Virus record (IMG/VR): IMGVR_UViG_3300047319_001385
Location: 1-23,753 of that record
Direction: 5' to 3' (one strand)
Length of the DNA stretch: 23,753 nt
DNA from: a virus
Shown here: one piece after another, positions 14,002-19,968 of the stretch
How positions within the stretch are numbered: position 1 is the stretch's first letter
How the letters are laid out: each line of letters starts with the position of its first letter
Program-made: the position numbers and the translations under genes
Notes under the pieces: model-generated
Databases searched by the model: none
What the model was told of the DNA's origin: nothing
The model's input: the letters and a program-made list of their open reading frames with translations, nothing else

Positions 14002-14202
14002 ATGACCATTATGATGGCGAAGCTCTACGACGCGCTGCGGGCCGGCAACGTGCCGGACGACAAGGCGCGCGCCGCTGCCGAGGAGGCTGCGGGATACGAG
14101 AATAGAGCGGCGAAGATTGAAACCGATCTGACTTTGTTAAAGTGGATCGCCGGCACCAATCTCGCCATGACGATTGCAATCTTGTTCAAGACGTTCCTTT
14201 GA
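14002..14202 (+). CDS. Small coiled-coil protein with C-terminal membrane anchor
   Basis: The 66-aa product has an N-terminal KLYDALRAGNVPDDKARAAA segment, a coiled-coil stretch (AAEEAAGYENRAAKIETDL), then KWIAGTNLAMTIAILFKTFL as a terminal hydrophobic anchor (47-66). This order matches the short bacterial proteins related to DUF1640/CCDC90 (coiled coil then a single TM helix with a KW start). Its ATG directly follows the TGA of the secreted protein with GAGAGGAA as SD. Its last 17 bases overlap the end of the convergent minus-strand gene. Confidence 0.7.
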   Translation: MTIMMAKLYDALRAGNVPDDKARAAAEEAAGYENRAAKIETDLTLLKWIAGTNLAMTIAILFKTFL

Positions 14203-14377
14203 ATTCTTCGGTCTTTACAAATTCCCGTGGCGATTGGCCGGAGTCGGCGCAATCTGTCAGCCATTGGTTGAGCGCCTTGCCAATCGCCAATGGAACGGAC
14301 CGTTGATAATACCTTAGACGCCCCACGCGAATTAGCATCTCAACAAAATTGGCGCTCAAAGATACTTTAACTTTCAT
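14186..14377 (-). CDS. 63-aa small basic protein, unknown
   Basis: Read on the minus strand, the product is MKVKVSLSANFVEMLIRVGR then LRYYQRSVPLAIGKALNQWL and a polar tail (TDCADSGQSPREFVKTEEFK). The start lies 11 bp inside the end of the upstream 163-aa gene, with no obvious separate SD, so reinitiation is likely. The N-terminal beta strand followed by helix could be a ribbon-helix-helix-like or toxin/antitoxin-type DNA-binding fold, but the match is weak. It is the last gene of the long minus operon and ends tail to tail with the plus-strand gene. Confidence 0.45.
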   Translation of the reverse strand: MKVKVSLSANFVEMLIRVGRLRYYQRSVPLAIGKALNQWLTDCADSGQSPREFVKTEEFKGTS

Positions 14378-14858
14378 TTTCGATTATAGGGTGACGCGCC
14401 AGCGTTTCACCCAACTCCTTTTCAATGCGTGCGCGAGCTTCAGACAGTTGTTTACGAAGCTGCCGCGCCAAATCTTGCTCGCCGATGAACTCTGCTTCAC
14501 GAGCTTCGGATTCAAACCCCACTTCGAAATCGTCAATCATGCGTTGGCTAGCCAATCGCCGCTCTTTGATGTCTGGATGGTATTGTGAAATCAGCATGTC
14601 GGCGCATTTTTCGTCGCCTTTTCCGGCCCCACGGAGCGCGGCGAAAATTGTGCTGGCCATTATTTTTTCGTCCTTTCGACGCAAGACAGTTGCTATCTCC
14701 CGGCGAAAAAGAAATGCAAACTGGCTAGGCCGGCTAGCGCGACCTTTGAGGCATTCTACCAGTCGCTCGATCTCCGCAGCGGCTTCGTGACACCGCGGAT
14801 CAAATGGCGGATCGCGCAGTCGAGCGCAGAGCGTGTACCAGTCAGTCGAAGCGTTCAC
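14367..14858 (-). CDS. 163-aa helical protein, unknown
   Basis: The product starts TDWYTLCARLRDPPFDPRCH (residues 5-24), a region that I read as a small helical head. A basic stretch (FAFLFRREIATVLRRKDEKI) follows. The second half is strongly charged and helical: REAEFIGEQDLARQLRKQLS and EARARIEKELGETLARH. It overlaps the MazG-like gene by 4 bp (ATGA), so it is co-translated with it. No known family was identified; the charged helical end suggests oligomerisation or nucleic-acid binding. Confidence 0.6.
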   Translation of the reverse strand: MNASTDWYTLCARLRDPPFDPRCHEAAAEIERLVECLKGRASRPSQFAFLFRREIATVLRRKDEKIMASTIFAALRGAGKGDEKCADMLISQYHPDIKERRLASQRMIDDFEVGFESEAREAEFIGEQDLARQLRKQLSEARARIEKELGETLARHPIIENES

Positions 14859-15436
14859 GCGCCGTTTCCCTTTTTTGGCTCGCCGGCGTCGAGGCGCTCC
14901 TGCAACGCGCGGATCGTTTCGATGACGCTGGTCGAGCGTCCCACGAATTCGGCGACTTGTTCGCCGGCAATGCGCGAGTGCTCGCGCACGGCGGCGGCGA
15001 GCTTGCGCAGCCTCGAGGCAATCTCGGCGGCGCCTTCCTCGACTGCCGCCGCGGCCTGCTCGATCTCGTGCGCGGCCGACTCGCCGATTTGATCGACAGC
15101 TTGAACAGTGACGCCCGCAAGGGCGAGAGGGTCACGGGCGCGCGGCGGCGCGTCGTTTTTCCATGTCCCGACATTTATGGCCTCCGCTTCTACCTCTGCC
15201 TTGATCTGTTCGGCCTTGCGCATTTTTTTCCTGCGAAACACTTGTACCACTTCCGGCCGTAGCGGTAGGGCGTCGGCCACCCCGAGAAGATCACCAATCT
15301 CCTCTGCTAGAACCTCATGGTTCACGCCATAGTTTGGGTGGTTCCGGTCCCAACCAAACCGCAAGCATTTTGTGGCCGCCTGAATGACCTCACCGCATTC
15401 CTCTATAAGCAATATCAGGCATTCATCTCGTGTCAT
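14855..15436 (-). CDS. MazG-like NTP pyrophosphohydrolase with C-terminal helical extension
   Basis: The 193-aa protein starts at ATG 15436 with AGGTGA upstream; a 57-codon longer frame is rejected because that part lacks domain features. The N-terminal half matches all-alpha NTP pyrophosphatases. EECGEVIQAATKCLRFG gives EExxE (Glu12, Glu13, Glu16), and EVLAEEIGDLLGVADAL gives ExxD (Glu46, Asp49), the Mg2+-binding residues. In phages such enzymes hydrolyse dNTPs or alarmones such as (p)ppGpp during infection. Residues about 95-190 add a long alanine/glutamate coiled-coil (HEIEQAAAAVEEGAAEIASR) ending KKGNGA, which is not part of the usual enzyme and may tether it to a partner. Activity is inferred from intact motifs. 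Confidence 0.75.
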   Translation of the reverse strand: MTRDECLILLIEECGEVIQAATKCLRFGWDRNHPNYGVNHEVLAEEIGDLLGVADALPLRPEVVQVFRRKKMRKAEQIKAEVEAEAINVGTWKNDAPPRARDPLALAGVTVQAVDQIGESAAHEIEQAAAAVEEGAAEIASRLRKLAAAVREHSRIAGEQVAEFVGRSTSVIETIRALQERLDAGEPKKGNGA

Positions 15437-15581
15437 GTTGTCACCTACAAACCTGTTTGCGGCAATAGGTGTTGTGGCAGCACTGTGGATCACGCAGGCG
15501 ATTGCCGCTGATCTGCCGCTGCCATCAGATGATGAGCGTATTCCGTTTCGGTATCGGGCATGTTTTTCATGGCGCCGCTGA
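15435..15581 (+). CDS. Possible 48-aa secreted peptide antisense to the MazG leader
   Basis: The plus-strand frame from ATG 15435 to TGA 15579-15581 encodes a good Sec-like signal peptide (TNLFAAIGVVAALWITQAIA, cleavage near AIA-AD), then DLPLPSDDERIPF and a basic end. It overlaps the 33-aa minus frame completely and its ATG overlaps the MazG start codon. There is no clear SD, and the strand is opposite to the whole operon. The signal-peptide character is striking, so it is kept at low confidence. Confidence 0.3.
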   Translation: MLSPTNLFAAIGVVAALWITQAIAADLPLPSDDERIPFRYRACFSWRR

Positions 15582-15591
15582 TGTGGGTCAT
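15490..15591 (-). CDS. 33-aa translationally coupled small protein
   Basis: The minus frame starts at an ATGA overlap with the 95-aa gene's TGA and ends at 15490. It encodes THISGAMKNMPDTETEYAHH then LMAAADQRQSPA. The same GGTCATGGGG-TTTCTGCTCAAGGGCGGC context occurs at 16050-16080, where the ATG of the coupled Cys-rich gene is used, which supports the start here. No function is known. It competes with the plus-strand reading of the same DNA. Confidence 0.45.
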   Translation of the reverse strand: MTHISGAMKNMPDTETEYAHHLMAAADQRQSPA

Positions 15592-15875
15592 GGGGATTTC
15601 TGCTCAAGGGCGGCGTCTATTTTGTCTAGGGCGGCGCGGGCAACCTCTTTTGATCCGAATAAGCCCAAACCTCCCGACGTGATCTGTTTGAGCGCCGCCC
15701 GCAGCCGCTCGATCTCGGCCTCGCGGTTGCCGATAAGCGCGTGCAACAGCGCGTTGGCCTTCATCAGGTCATCGCGTTCGGCTCGCAGCCGTTCGATCTC
15801 GGCCCGCAACGCATGTTCTGTTTCAATGCAATGCCTATGGCGTTGCTGCGTTTCCCAAATAGGATCGTCGCTCAT
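15588..15875 (-). CDS. Coiled-coil protein with duplicated C-terminal module (95 aa)
   Basis: The product begins SDDPIWETQQRHRHCIETEH, then forms two coiled-coil helices: LRAEIERLRAERDDLMKANA and NREAEIERLRAALKQITSGG. The end is ALDKIDAALEQKSP. The EIERLRAALK and AALEQK(S/T)P elements recur in the 63-aa protein at 16054-16245, and the DNA shares a 35-bp exact repeat (15688-15722). Coiled-coil small proteins with this ending appear repeatedly in phage early operons; function is unknown. ATGA overlaps the Cys-rich gene upstream and the 33-aa frame downstream. Confidence 0.65.
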   Translation of the reverse strand: MSDDPIWETQQRHRHCIETEHALRAEIERLRAERDDLMKANALLHALIGNREAEIERLRAALKQITSGGLGLFGSKEVARAALDKIDAALEQKSP

Positions 15876-16057
15876 TGCCGAGCGTCATCGCCGAGGCAAC
15901 GAAGATACGCTTCCCATCGCTTGGCGTCGTCCTTCTCGAACAGGTCGGGCTGGCAACACGAGAAGTCCGGGCAGCATTCGTCGTCAATTCGATTGTGGTA
16001 CGGTGCTCCCATGGCCCATTTCAGGGTTTGGGCCTTTACCCGTTCCCGATAGGTCAT
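15872..16057 (-). CDS. Small CCPDFSCC-motif protein (61 aa), paralogue A
   Basis: The protein reads TYRERVKAQTLKWAMGAPYH then NRIDDECCPDFSCCQPDLFE and DDAKRWEAYLRC. Residues around 27-34 hold the CCPDFSCC core: four cysteines in two adjacent pairs, likely a metal or disulfide site. It is a clear paralogue of the plus-strand protein at 22436-22645, sharing WAMG.P.HN.IDDECCPDFSCC (split: IDDECCPDFSCC) and KRW..Y. Small proteins with this motif are frequent in phages but have no assigned function. It is coupled to both neighbours by 4-bp overlaps. Confidence 0.7.
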   Translation of the reverse strand: MTYRERVKAQTLKWAMGAPYHNRIDDECCPDFSCCQPDLFEKDDAKRWEAYLRCLGDDARQ

Positions 16058-16245
16058 GGGGTTTTCTGCTCAAGGGCGGCTTCTGCGTTCCGCAATGCGC
16101 ACTTGTCGGTATTACAGAACCTCATATCTTCGGTGCAGGTTGGGCAATGTCCGTCAGTTACGAAGTCCTTGAGCGCCGCCCGCAGCCGCTCGATCTCGGC
16201 CTCCATCTCATTAAGGCGCCTGAATAATACGCCTGTATCAATCAT
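16054..16245 (-). CDS. 63-aa coiled-coil protein with Cys pairs
   Basis: The N-terminal helix MEAEIERLRAALKDFVT (residues 14-30) is followed by DGHCPTCTEDMRFCNTDKCA (31-50), with CPTC and two later cysteines that could bind zinc, and a final RNAEAALEQKTP. The beginning and end match the 95-aa protein, with a different middle, so this is a shuffled or truncated relative. Its TGA overlaps the ATG of the CCPDFSCC gene. The 20-bp gap to the upstream gene holds no clear SD. Confidence 0.6.
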   Translation of the reverse strand: MIDTGVLFRRLNEMEAEIERLRAALKDFVTDGHCPTCTEDMRFCNTDKCALRNAEAALEQKTP

Positions 16246-16266
16246 CGCCGTGCCCGTTCGAGCCTG

Positions 16267-16647
16267 TCATCGGTTGCATCTCCAGTACCTCCATCCGTTG
16301 GCTTTCGTGTACCAAGTGCGTCCGCGCGGGCCGCAGACCGGATCGGGCTCTGCGCCTGGACGCTTACAGTCGTCCCTACAGTTTGAAGCACGTCGGTTCG
16401 TGCTAGGCGTAGGCGCCGCCGGCTCGATGTGCTCGATCGCCACCGGCTTCGGCTGCGGCGCTTCGACCGGGAGCTCGGCGACCGCGGGCGTTGGCAGCGG
16501 CAGCCGATCGGACTTGCCTTCGGCTATGACGGGCGCCTGGCGCTCGCCGGATGCGGCGGGCGCGACTGCGGCGGGCCGGCCGATGTAGACGCCGAGCACC
16601 GCAGCGGTCACCGCGATCCCAAAGCTGGCTGCGCCAAGATGAGTCAT
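16267..16647 (-). CDS. Membrane-anchored Pro-rich protein with Cys-rich end (126 aa)
   Basis: I start at ATG 16647, coupled by ATGA to the HTH gene, because an earlier frame has no protein character. Residues 5-23 (GAASFGIAVTAAVLGVYIG) form a membrane anchor or uncleaved signal. A Pro/Ala-rich spacer (LPTPAVAELPVEAPQPKPVA) follows, and then a compact end with CRDDCKRPGAEPDPVCGPRG and WYTKANGWRYWRCNR. The C-terminal cysteines plus aromatics look like a small disulfide or SH3-like periplasmic module. An envelope function such as superinfection exclusion is possible but only inferred from topology. Confidence 0.6.
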   Translation of the reverse strand: MTHLGAASFGIAVTAAVLGVYIGRPAAVAPAASGERQAPVIAEGKSDRLPLPTPAVAELPVEAPQPKPVAIEHIEPAAPTPSTNRRASNCRDDCKRPGAEPDPVCGPRGRTWYTKANGWRYWRCNR

Positions 16648-16847
16648 GTCATTTGCTGGACTGCTTGCCGCAACTTGCTGCGCGAGGCGACAAGAACTTT
16701 TCCGAGCTTGCCGATCGGCAATAGGTTGGCGCGATACAAGCGATAGATCGTGCCCTTGCTCATTCCCAATTCCGTGGCGATCGCATCGGCTCCAATGAGC
16801 AGATCGTCGGCGAGGCTCGCGTTGTTGCTGTCGGTGTCGGAGGTCAC
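16644..16847 (-). CDS. Excisionase/MerR-like HTH protein (67 aa)
   Basis: The product holds a compact winged-helix HTH: LLIGADAIATELGMSKGTIY (16-35), then RLYRANLLPIGKLGKVLVAS (36-55), and a RSKLRQAVQQ helix. This order (helix-turn-helix followed by a beta wing with GK) is typical of HTH_17/excisionase-type DNA-binding proteins. It is translationally coupled to another HTH gene upstream and to the membrane protein downstream by 4-bp overlaps. It could act as Xis for the integrase or as a regulator of the operon. Which of these applies cannot be read from the sequence. Confidence 0.75.
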   Translation of the reverse strand: MTSDTDSNNASLADDLLIGADAIATELGMSKGTIYRLYRANLLPIGKLGKVLVASRSKLRQAVQQMT

Positions 16848-17062
16848 TTGGCGTTCCCCTCATGCTCCCGGCGCCATTGATCGGCGGCCTCCATCGAAAT
16901 TACGATGTGAACCCCAAATCGCATCTCGCGTGGCCCGAGTCCTTGTCGCCGCAGGATATAATAGAGGCTCCTGCTTATCCCGAAGGCTTTGCAGAATTCA
17001 TCGATGGTCAAAGCGAGCCGCGGGCTCGCCTTTTCCTTTTGTTGTTGGTTCGAGCGCGCCAT
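16844..17062 (-). CDS. AlpA/excisionase-like HTH protein (72 aa)
   Basis: I use ATG 17062, which overlaps the upstream TAA by one base (TAATG). The N-terminus is basic (ARSNQQQKEKASPR). It is followed by LTIDEFCKAFGISRSLYYIL (17-36), RRQGLGPREMRFGVHIVISM and EAADQWRREHE. The helix-turn-helix then wing pattern matches HTH_17 or AlpA-like phage regulators. It shares fold but little sequence with the 67-aa protein directly downstream, so the two may form a pair acting on neighbouring sites. Regulatory target unknown. Confidence 0.75.
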   Translation of the reverse strand: MARSNQQQKEKASPRLALTIDEFCKAFGISRSLYYILRRQGLGPREMRFGVHIVISMEAADQWRREHEGNAK

Positions 17063-17916
17063 TATCTCGGCATGTCCTCTGCCGCCCCGGTCGGGGAGCT
17101 CTCGGCGGTCGCCGGCTGCGGCGCGGGCTGCTCGAGCGGCGGAAAGACCTCGTCGGTGGTCGCCATGCCATCGGCGATGCTTTTCATCATGGCGATGACC
17201 TGGGCGATGTCGGGCGCCAGCCAATCCTTGGCCGAGCGGCCGACCGTGCGCTCGACCCGGTTGACCGCGACCGGAATGCGAGCGAGGCCGTCGAGCGTGC
17301 GCTGCCGGTAGTTCGCCAGGTCTTTGCCGATCTTATCCACGAGCGAGTTGCGCGCGTGCTCGAAAGCGTAATCGGCATAAATCTGGAGGCTGTTGACGAT
17401 GCAGTTGCGGATACTTTTGCTTTGCCCAATTTGGTAGGCGATATCCAATTGGCGCTCTGCGTCCTTAGTCTTCATCGAGCCTTGCGATTTGCGCTGGCGG
17501 TAGGCGCGCTCCATCGAGAAGCCGGTCTCGATGTCGGTAAATCGCGCATAGAAGACCCAAGCGTCGCCGACATCGATCTCGCGGACTTCGTTTATGTTGT
17601 TGCCGAAGATGCGGGCTACGTCGTTGGCGAGCTTGATGCTCGGCCCTTCGATCCAGTCTTGCCCGCCATCCTTTTTTTTGACCGGGAAGCGATAAAACCA
17701 GTCGTTGCCGGCGGCGGCGGCGAGTTGGACGAGCTTCTGTAGGATCTTCGCTTCGTCGCGATGCACGGCGACGAGTTGCGCGCCGACGATGCGATCGGCG
17801 AGACCGGTGGTCGGGCGCACCAATGAGTGGCCGCTGGGGATAGGCTGATTTGGTTGCGCACCGGCATTGGCAAACGCCTCAAGGTCATGCGTGCGTTGGG
17901 TGATCTCGTTGGTCAT
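17062..17916 (-). CDS. Probable single-strand-annealing recombinase partner of YqaJ
   Basis: The 284-aa protein starts at ATG 17916 with GGATGA upstream. Key segments are WFYRFPVKKKDGGQDWIEGP (73-92), SIKLANDVARIFGN (93-106), ARFTDIETGFSMERAYR (124-140) and AERQLDIAYQIGQSKSIRNC (154-173) with IVNSLQIYADYAFEHA. The EGPS.KLA..A.A..GN and repeat-helix order resembles phage proteins found next to recombination exonucleases, and the helix after 154 resembles the conserved helix of Erf/Rad52-like annealing proteins. The same operon encodes the YqaJ exonuclease, the usual partner that makes ssDNA for annealing. The C-terminus is Pro/Ala-rich and disordered. The role is inferred, as no decisive family signature is visible. 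Confidence 0.5.
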   Translation of the reverse strand: MTNEITQRTHDLEAFANAGAQPNQPIPSGHSLVRPTTGLADRIVGAQLVAVHRDEAKILQKLVQLAAAAGNDWFYRFPVKKKDGGQDWIEGPSIKLANDVARIFGNNINEVREIDVGDAWVFYARFTDIETGFSMERAYRQRKSQGSMKTKDAERQLDIAYQIGQSKSIRNCIVNSLQIYADYAFEHARNSLVDKIGKDLANYRQRTLDGLARIPVAVNRVERTVGRSAKDWLAPDIAQVIAMMKSIADGMATTDEVFPPLEQPAPQPATAESSPTGAAEDMPR

Positions 17917-18413
17917 GCTTTCATCCTTTGCTGGTTGTGCCTCTGTTCGATAGAGGTTGCCCATCGGCAATTGGTGGGCTCGTAATTTCCGTTACCGTTG
18001 ATCCGATCGAGCGAATGCCCTGGAGGCCGCTCTCCCATATCGGCGAGGAAGTTTTCGAAACGCTCCCAACGTGGGCAGACTTTAATTCCGCGTCCACCAT
18101 AGAATTCGAAGCCGTTTGTAGCAGGGTGCGTGCATCGACCGCGCATCGCGAGCCATGATCGATATGTTGGTGACGCCTTCCCGTTAATCCAATGACCGTG
18201 TGTCTTTGAATTGCGCCCACGCTCGACAGCCCATTCACGATGAAAGCATCCGCAGGACTGACTGTTGCCTGTTCGTAGATTTGAACCTGTGGTGATAATC
18301 TCTCGGCCGCAGTCGCAGCGGCAATGCCAGACTCTCTTTCCGTTTTTAGTGCCAGCGAGGTTTATTACGGTGAGGCGTCCAAATCGCTCGCCGGCAAGAT
18401 TGATCGGTCTCAT
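17913..18413 (-). CDS. HNH/homing-endonuclease-like protein (166 aa)
   Basis: The N-terminal half has INLAGERFGRLTVI (4-17) and CRCDCGREIITTGSNLRTGN ending SCGC (about 32-56), a Cys zinc-binding region. The C-terminal half has YRSWLAMRGRCTHPATNG, FYGGRGIKVCPRWERFENF, and SLDRINGNGNYEPTNCRWAT. These motifs are typical of AP2-associated or HNH-type phage homing endonucleases, which cut DNA and spread within phage genomes. AAGGAAGG precedes the ATG. It sits between two recombination genes with a 31-bp gap upstream but ATGA coupling downstream, so any insertion has been tightly fitted to the operon. Nuclease activity is not shown by a full catalytic set. Confidence 0.75.
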   Translation of the reverse strand: MRPINLAGERFGRLTVINLAGTKNGKRVWHCRCDCGREIITTGSNLRTGNSQSCGCFHREWAVERGRNSKTHGHWINGKASPTYRSWLAMRGRCTHPATNGFEFYGGRGIKVCPRWERFENFLADMGERPPGHSLDRINGNGNYEPTNCRWATSIEQRHNQQRMKA

Positions 18414-18444
18414 GCCTTCCTTCCTACAAGGTGCGCGCCCGGCC

Positions 18445-18666
18445 TTAGCTTATGAGGCGGGCCGGGCGCGCGGGCGGTCGTCGCGCGGCGGACCCGAGTT
18501 GCACCGGGAGCGAGGCGACCGCATTCGATTGGCGTTTGCGCTTGCGCAGATCGGGCCAGACCTTGCTAGGCGCCGCGGGCGTGGCGACCGTCACCGGCAC
18601 GGGCTCGGCCCGGTATTGCTCGAGCTCGCGGCGCCAGGCTTTGGCGCGGTCCCCTCGCGGCTTCAT
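18445..18666 (-). CDS. 73-aa basic protein, unknown
   Basis: The start is ATG 18666, overlapping the YqaJ stop by 4 bp. The product is basic and Pro/Arg-rich: KPRGDRAKAWRRELEQYRAE (2-21), then PVPVTVATPAAPSKVWPDLR and a RRPPARPARLIS end. There is no domain I know. The charge pattern suggests a nucleic-acid-binding or protein-bridging peptide working with YqaJ, but the evidence is position only. GC-rich coding sequence of this type also gives false ORFs, so confidence is moderate. Confidence 0.5.
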   Translation of the reverse strand: MKPRGDRAKAWRRELEQYRAEPVPVTVATPAAPSKVWPDLRKRKRQSNAVASLPVQLGSAARRPPARPARLIS

Positions 18667-19601
18667 GCGCGCGACTCCTTGAGCACGCGCAGCACGCGAT
18701 AGGTCGAGGCTTCGACTGCGTATGCCTTTCGGCTTTGCTGCTTCCATGATAGCCGGCGGCCATCGGCCAGGCGCCCGTAGGTGTGCGCGCCGAGCTTGCC
18801 TATCAGCTCGGTCTTGAGCGCGGTCTCGGTCGCGTTCAACCGCTTTAGCGCGGCCTGCGTTTCGGTGAGCTCGTCCACGGCAACGAGCGCGCGGTTGTCT
18901 GTCGTCAGATCGATCTCGGTCCCGTCGTCGGCCGGATACAAGTGTTTAATCAGGCGCTCGTCCCGCTGCGGTTGGAAAACGGGCATGATGTTAGGGTCGA
19001 GGCTATCGCGCCAGAAAGCCGCGACATCGTCGAGGATCGCTTCCTCGATCACGGGGTCGCGCTCGACATCAATCAAATGAAAATCCCAGCCGAATTCGCC
19101 AACGACCAAAGCGACGACCGATGCCCAGCGGCATTCGGCGAGCATTGCAGTCGTGAGCACTTGGAGGAGGTAGTGCGGAGGCACGCGCGGCTCGCTGTCT
19201 TCGGCGTCATCGAGCCATCTCTCGCGAAAGACGCTACGCGCGACGGTCTTTGCCTCGACCAGACCAATCCCTTCGCGATCGGGCCGGAAAGCAAAGCCGT
19301 CCGGCGTGGCCGCGATCCGGCGTTCGCGATCGATCAGATGGATGGCGGCGCGCTGAAGTTGCCATTCCGGCCGCATGTCGGCGAGCGCCTGGAACGCGGA
19401 TGCTTCGCCCCAGCGACCGCGCCGCATGACCGCGTTGTCGATCTGCGGCGGGCGCAATCCCTTCTTTTCCGCGAACAATTGCGCGGCGCTGCCGTAGAGC
19501 GCGACGCCGCAGACGGTTGCGACCTCGCTCGCGTTGATGAATTGCGGGCGGACGCCGAGCCAATCGTAGTCCGGGGTAATGGAGATCCGTTCGACAGCCA
19601 T
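18663..19601 (-). CDS. YqaJ-family viral recombinase exonuclease
   Basis: The 312-aa protein opens the minus-strand early operon. Its core matches the YqaJ/lambda-exonuclease fold: INASEVATVCGVALYGSAAQ (22-41), then MRRGRWGEASAFQALADM (59-76) with Glu66, ATPDGFAF with Asp101, and GLVEAKTVARSVF with Glu116 and Lys118 (ExK). The PHYLLQVLTTAMLAE helix (142-156) carries the conserved Gln147. These residues form a PD-(D/E)XK two-metal active site that resects dsDNA 5'-3'. The remaining C-terminal 120 residues are helical. AGGGGA lies 9 bp before the ATG. It likely works with the protein at 17062-17916 in phage recombination or replication. Confidence 0.88.
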   Translation of the reverse strand: MAVERISITPDYDWLGVRPQFINASEVATVCGVALYGSAAQLFAEKKGLRPPQIDNAVMRRGRWGEASAFQALADMRPEWQLQRAAIHLIDRERRIAATPDGFAFRPDREGIGLVEAKTVARSVFRERWLDDAEDSEPRVPPHYLLQVLTTAMLAECRWASVVALVVGEFGWDFHLIDVERDPVIEEAILDDVAAFWRDSLDPNIMPVFQPQRDERLIKHLYPADDGTEIDLTTDNRALVAVDELTETQAALKRLNATETALKTELIGKLGAHTYGRLADGRRLSWKQQSRKAYAVEASTYRVLRVLKESRA

Positions 19602-19968
19602 TACGGGTTTCCCCTGAGTGTCGGTTGATAGTTGCGGTTAGTGTCGTTTGGTGGCGTTTAGTGTCGTTTGGTGCCGGATCGTAACCGTACGCGACGAAAC
19701 ATAGTTGATTGATCCGTTTGGTGATCTTGCCGCCCCGAAAATAAAGGTCAAGGCGTTGCGGCGTGACGGTATAGGGCATGTGTACTGCCCTTGTTTTGAA
19801 AACTGTTGCGCGTGCCGATGTATAGCTGCTGCGGAGTTGCAATTTCCGCCACCAACTTTTTTTTCGGCGCCGATTTTACCCGCGAGGGCGAGTCTTGACG
19901 CACGCAAGCGAGCGGGACCAAGGTGGGCGCTCGCGAACAACATCCCCATTTTGAACTCGGCGCGCACG
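19602..19968. promoter_or_regulatory. Divergent early control region with 20-bp-spaced repeats
   Basis: This 367-bp spacer separates the minus recombination operon from the plus replication operon and must carry both early promoters. TTAGTGTCGTTTGGTG occurs twice (19638-19653 and 19658-19673). Its CGTTTGGTG core appears a third time at 19715-19723, so the cores are 20 and 50 bp apart, close to whole helical turns. A weaker relative (AGTGTCGGTTGAT) starts at 19617. No convincing -35/-10 pair was placed. A frame on the minus strand from 19779 runs through the repeats and into yqaJ in another frame and is not accepted as a gene. No other gene is seen. Confidence 0.6.
19638..19723. repeat. Iteron/operator-like CGTTTGGTG repeats
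   Basis: Three exact 9-bp cores lie at 19645-19653, 19665-19673 and 19715-19723, all in the same orientation. The first two belong to a 16-bp identical repeat with a 20-bp period. Same-face spacing is what a cooperative repressor or origin-binding protein would need. Candidate ligands encoded in the window are the two HTH proteins of the minus operon and the XRE or LuxR-type regulator. Confidence 0.6.

Noticed and set aside
16750-17742. 330-aa plus frame opposite the annealing-protein gene
   Set aside because: It is antisense to a coupled operon with clear HTH and recombination genes and has no domain of its own.
19234-19779. Minus-strand frame starting PYTVTPQRLDLYFRGGKITK with AAGGGC upstream
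   Set aside because: The start looks natural, but the frame runs through the control repeats and for over 360 bp inside yqaJ in another frame. A short expressed leader cannot be excluded, but a gene is not supported.
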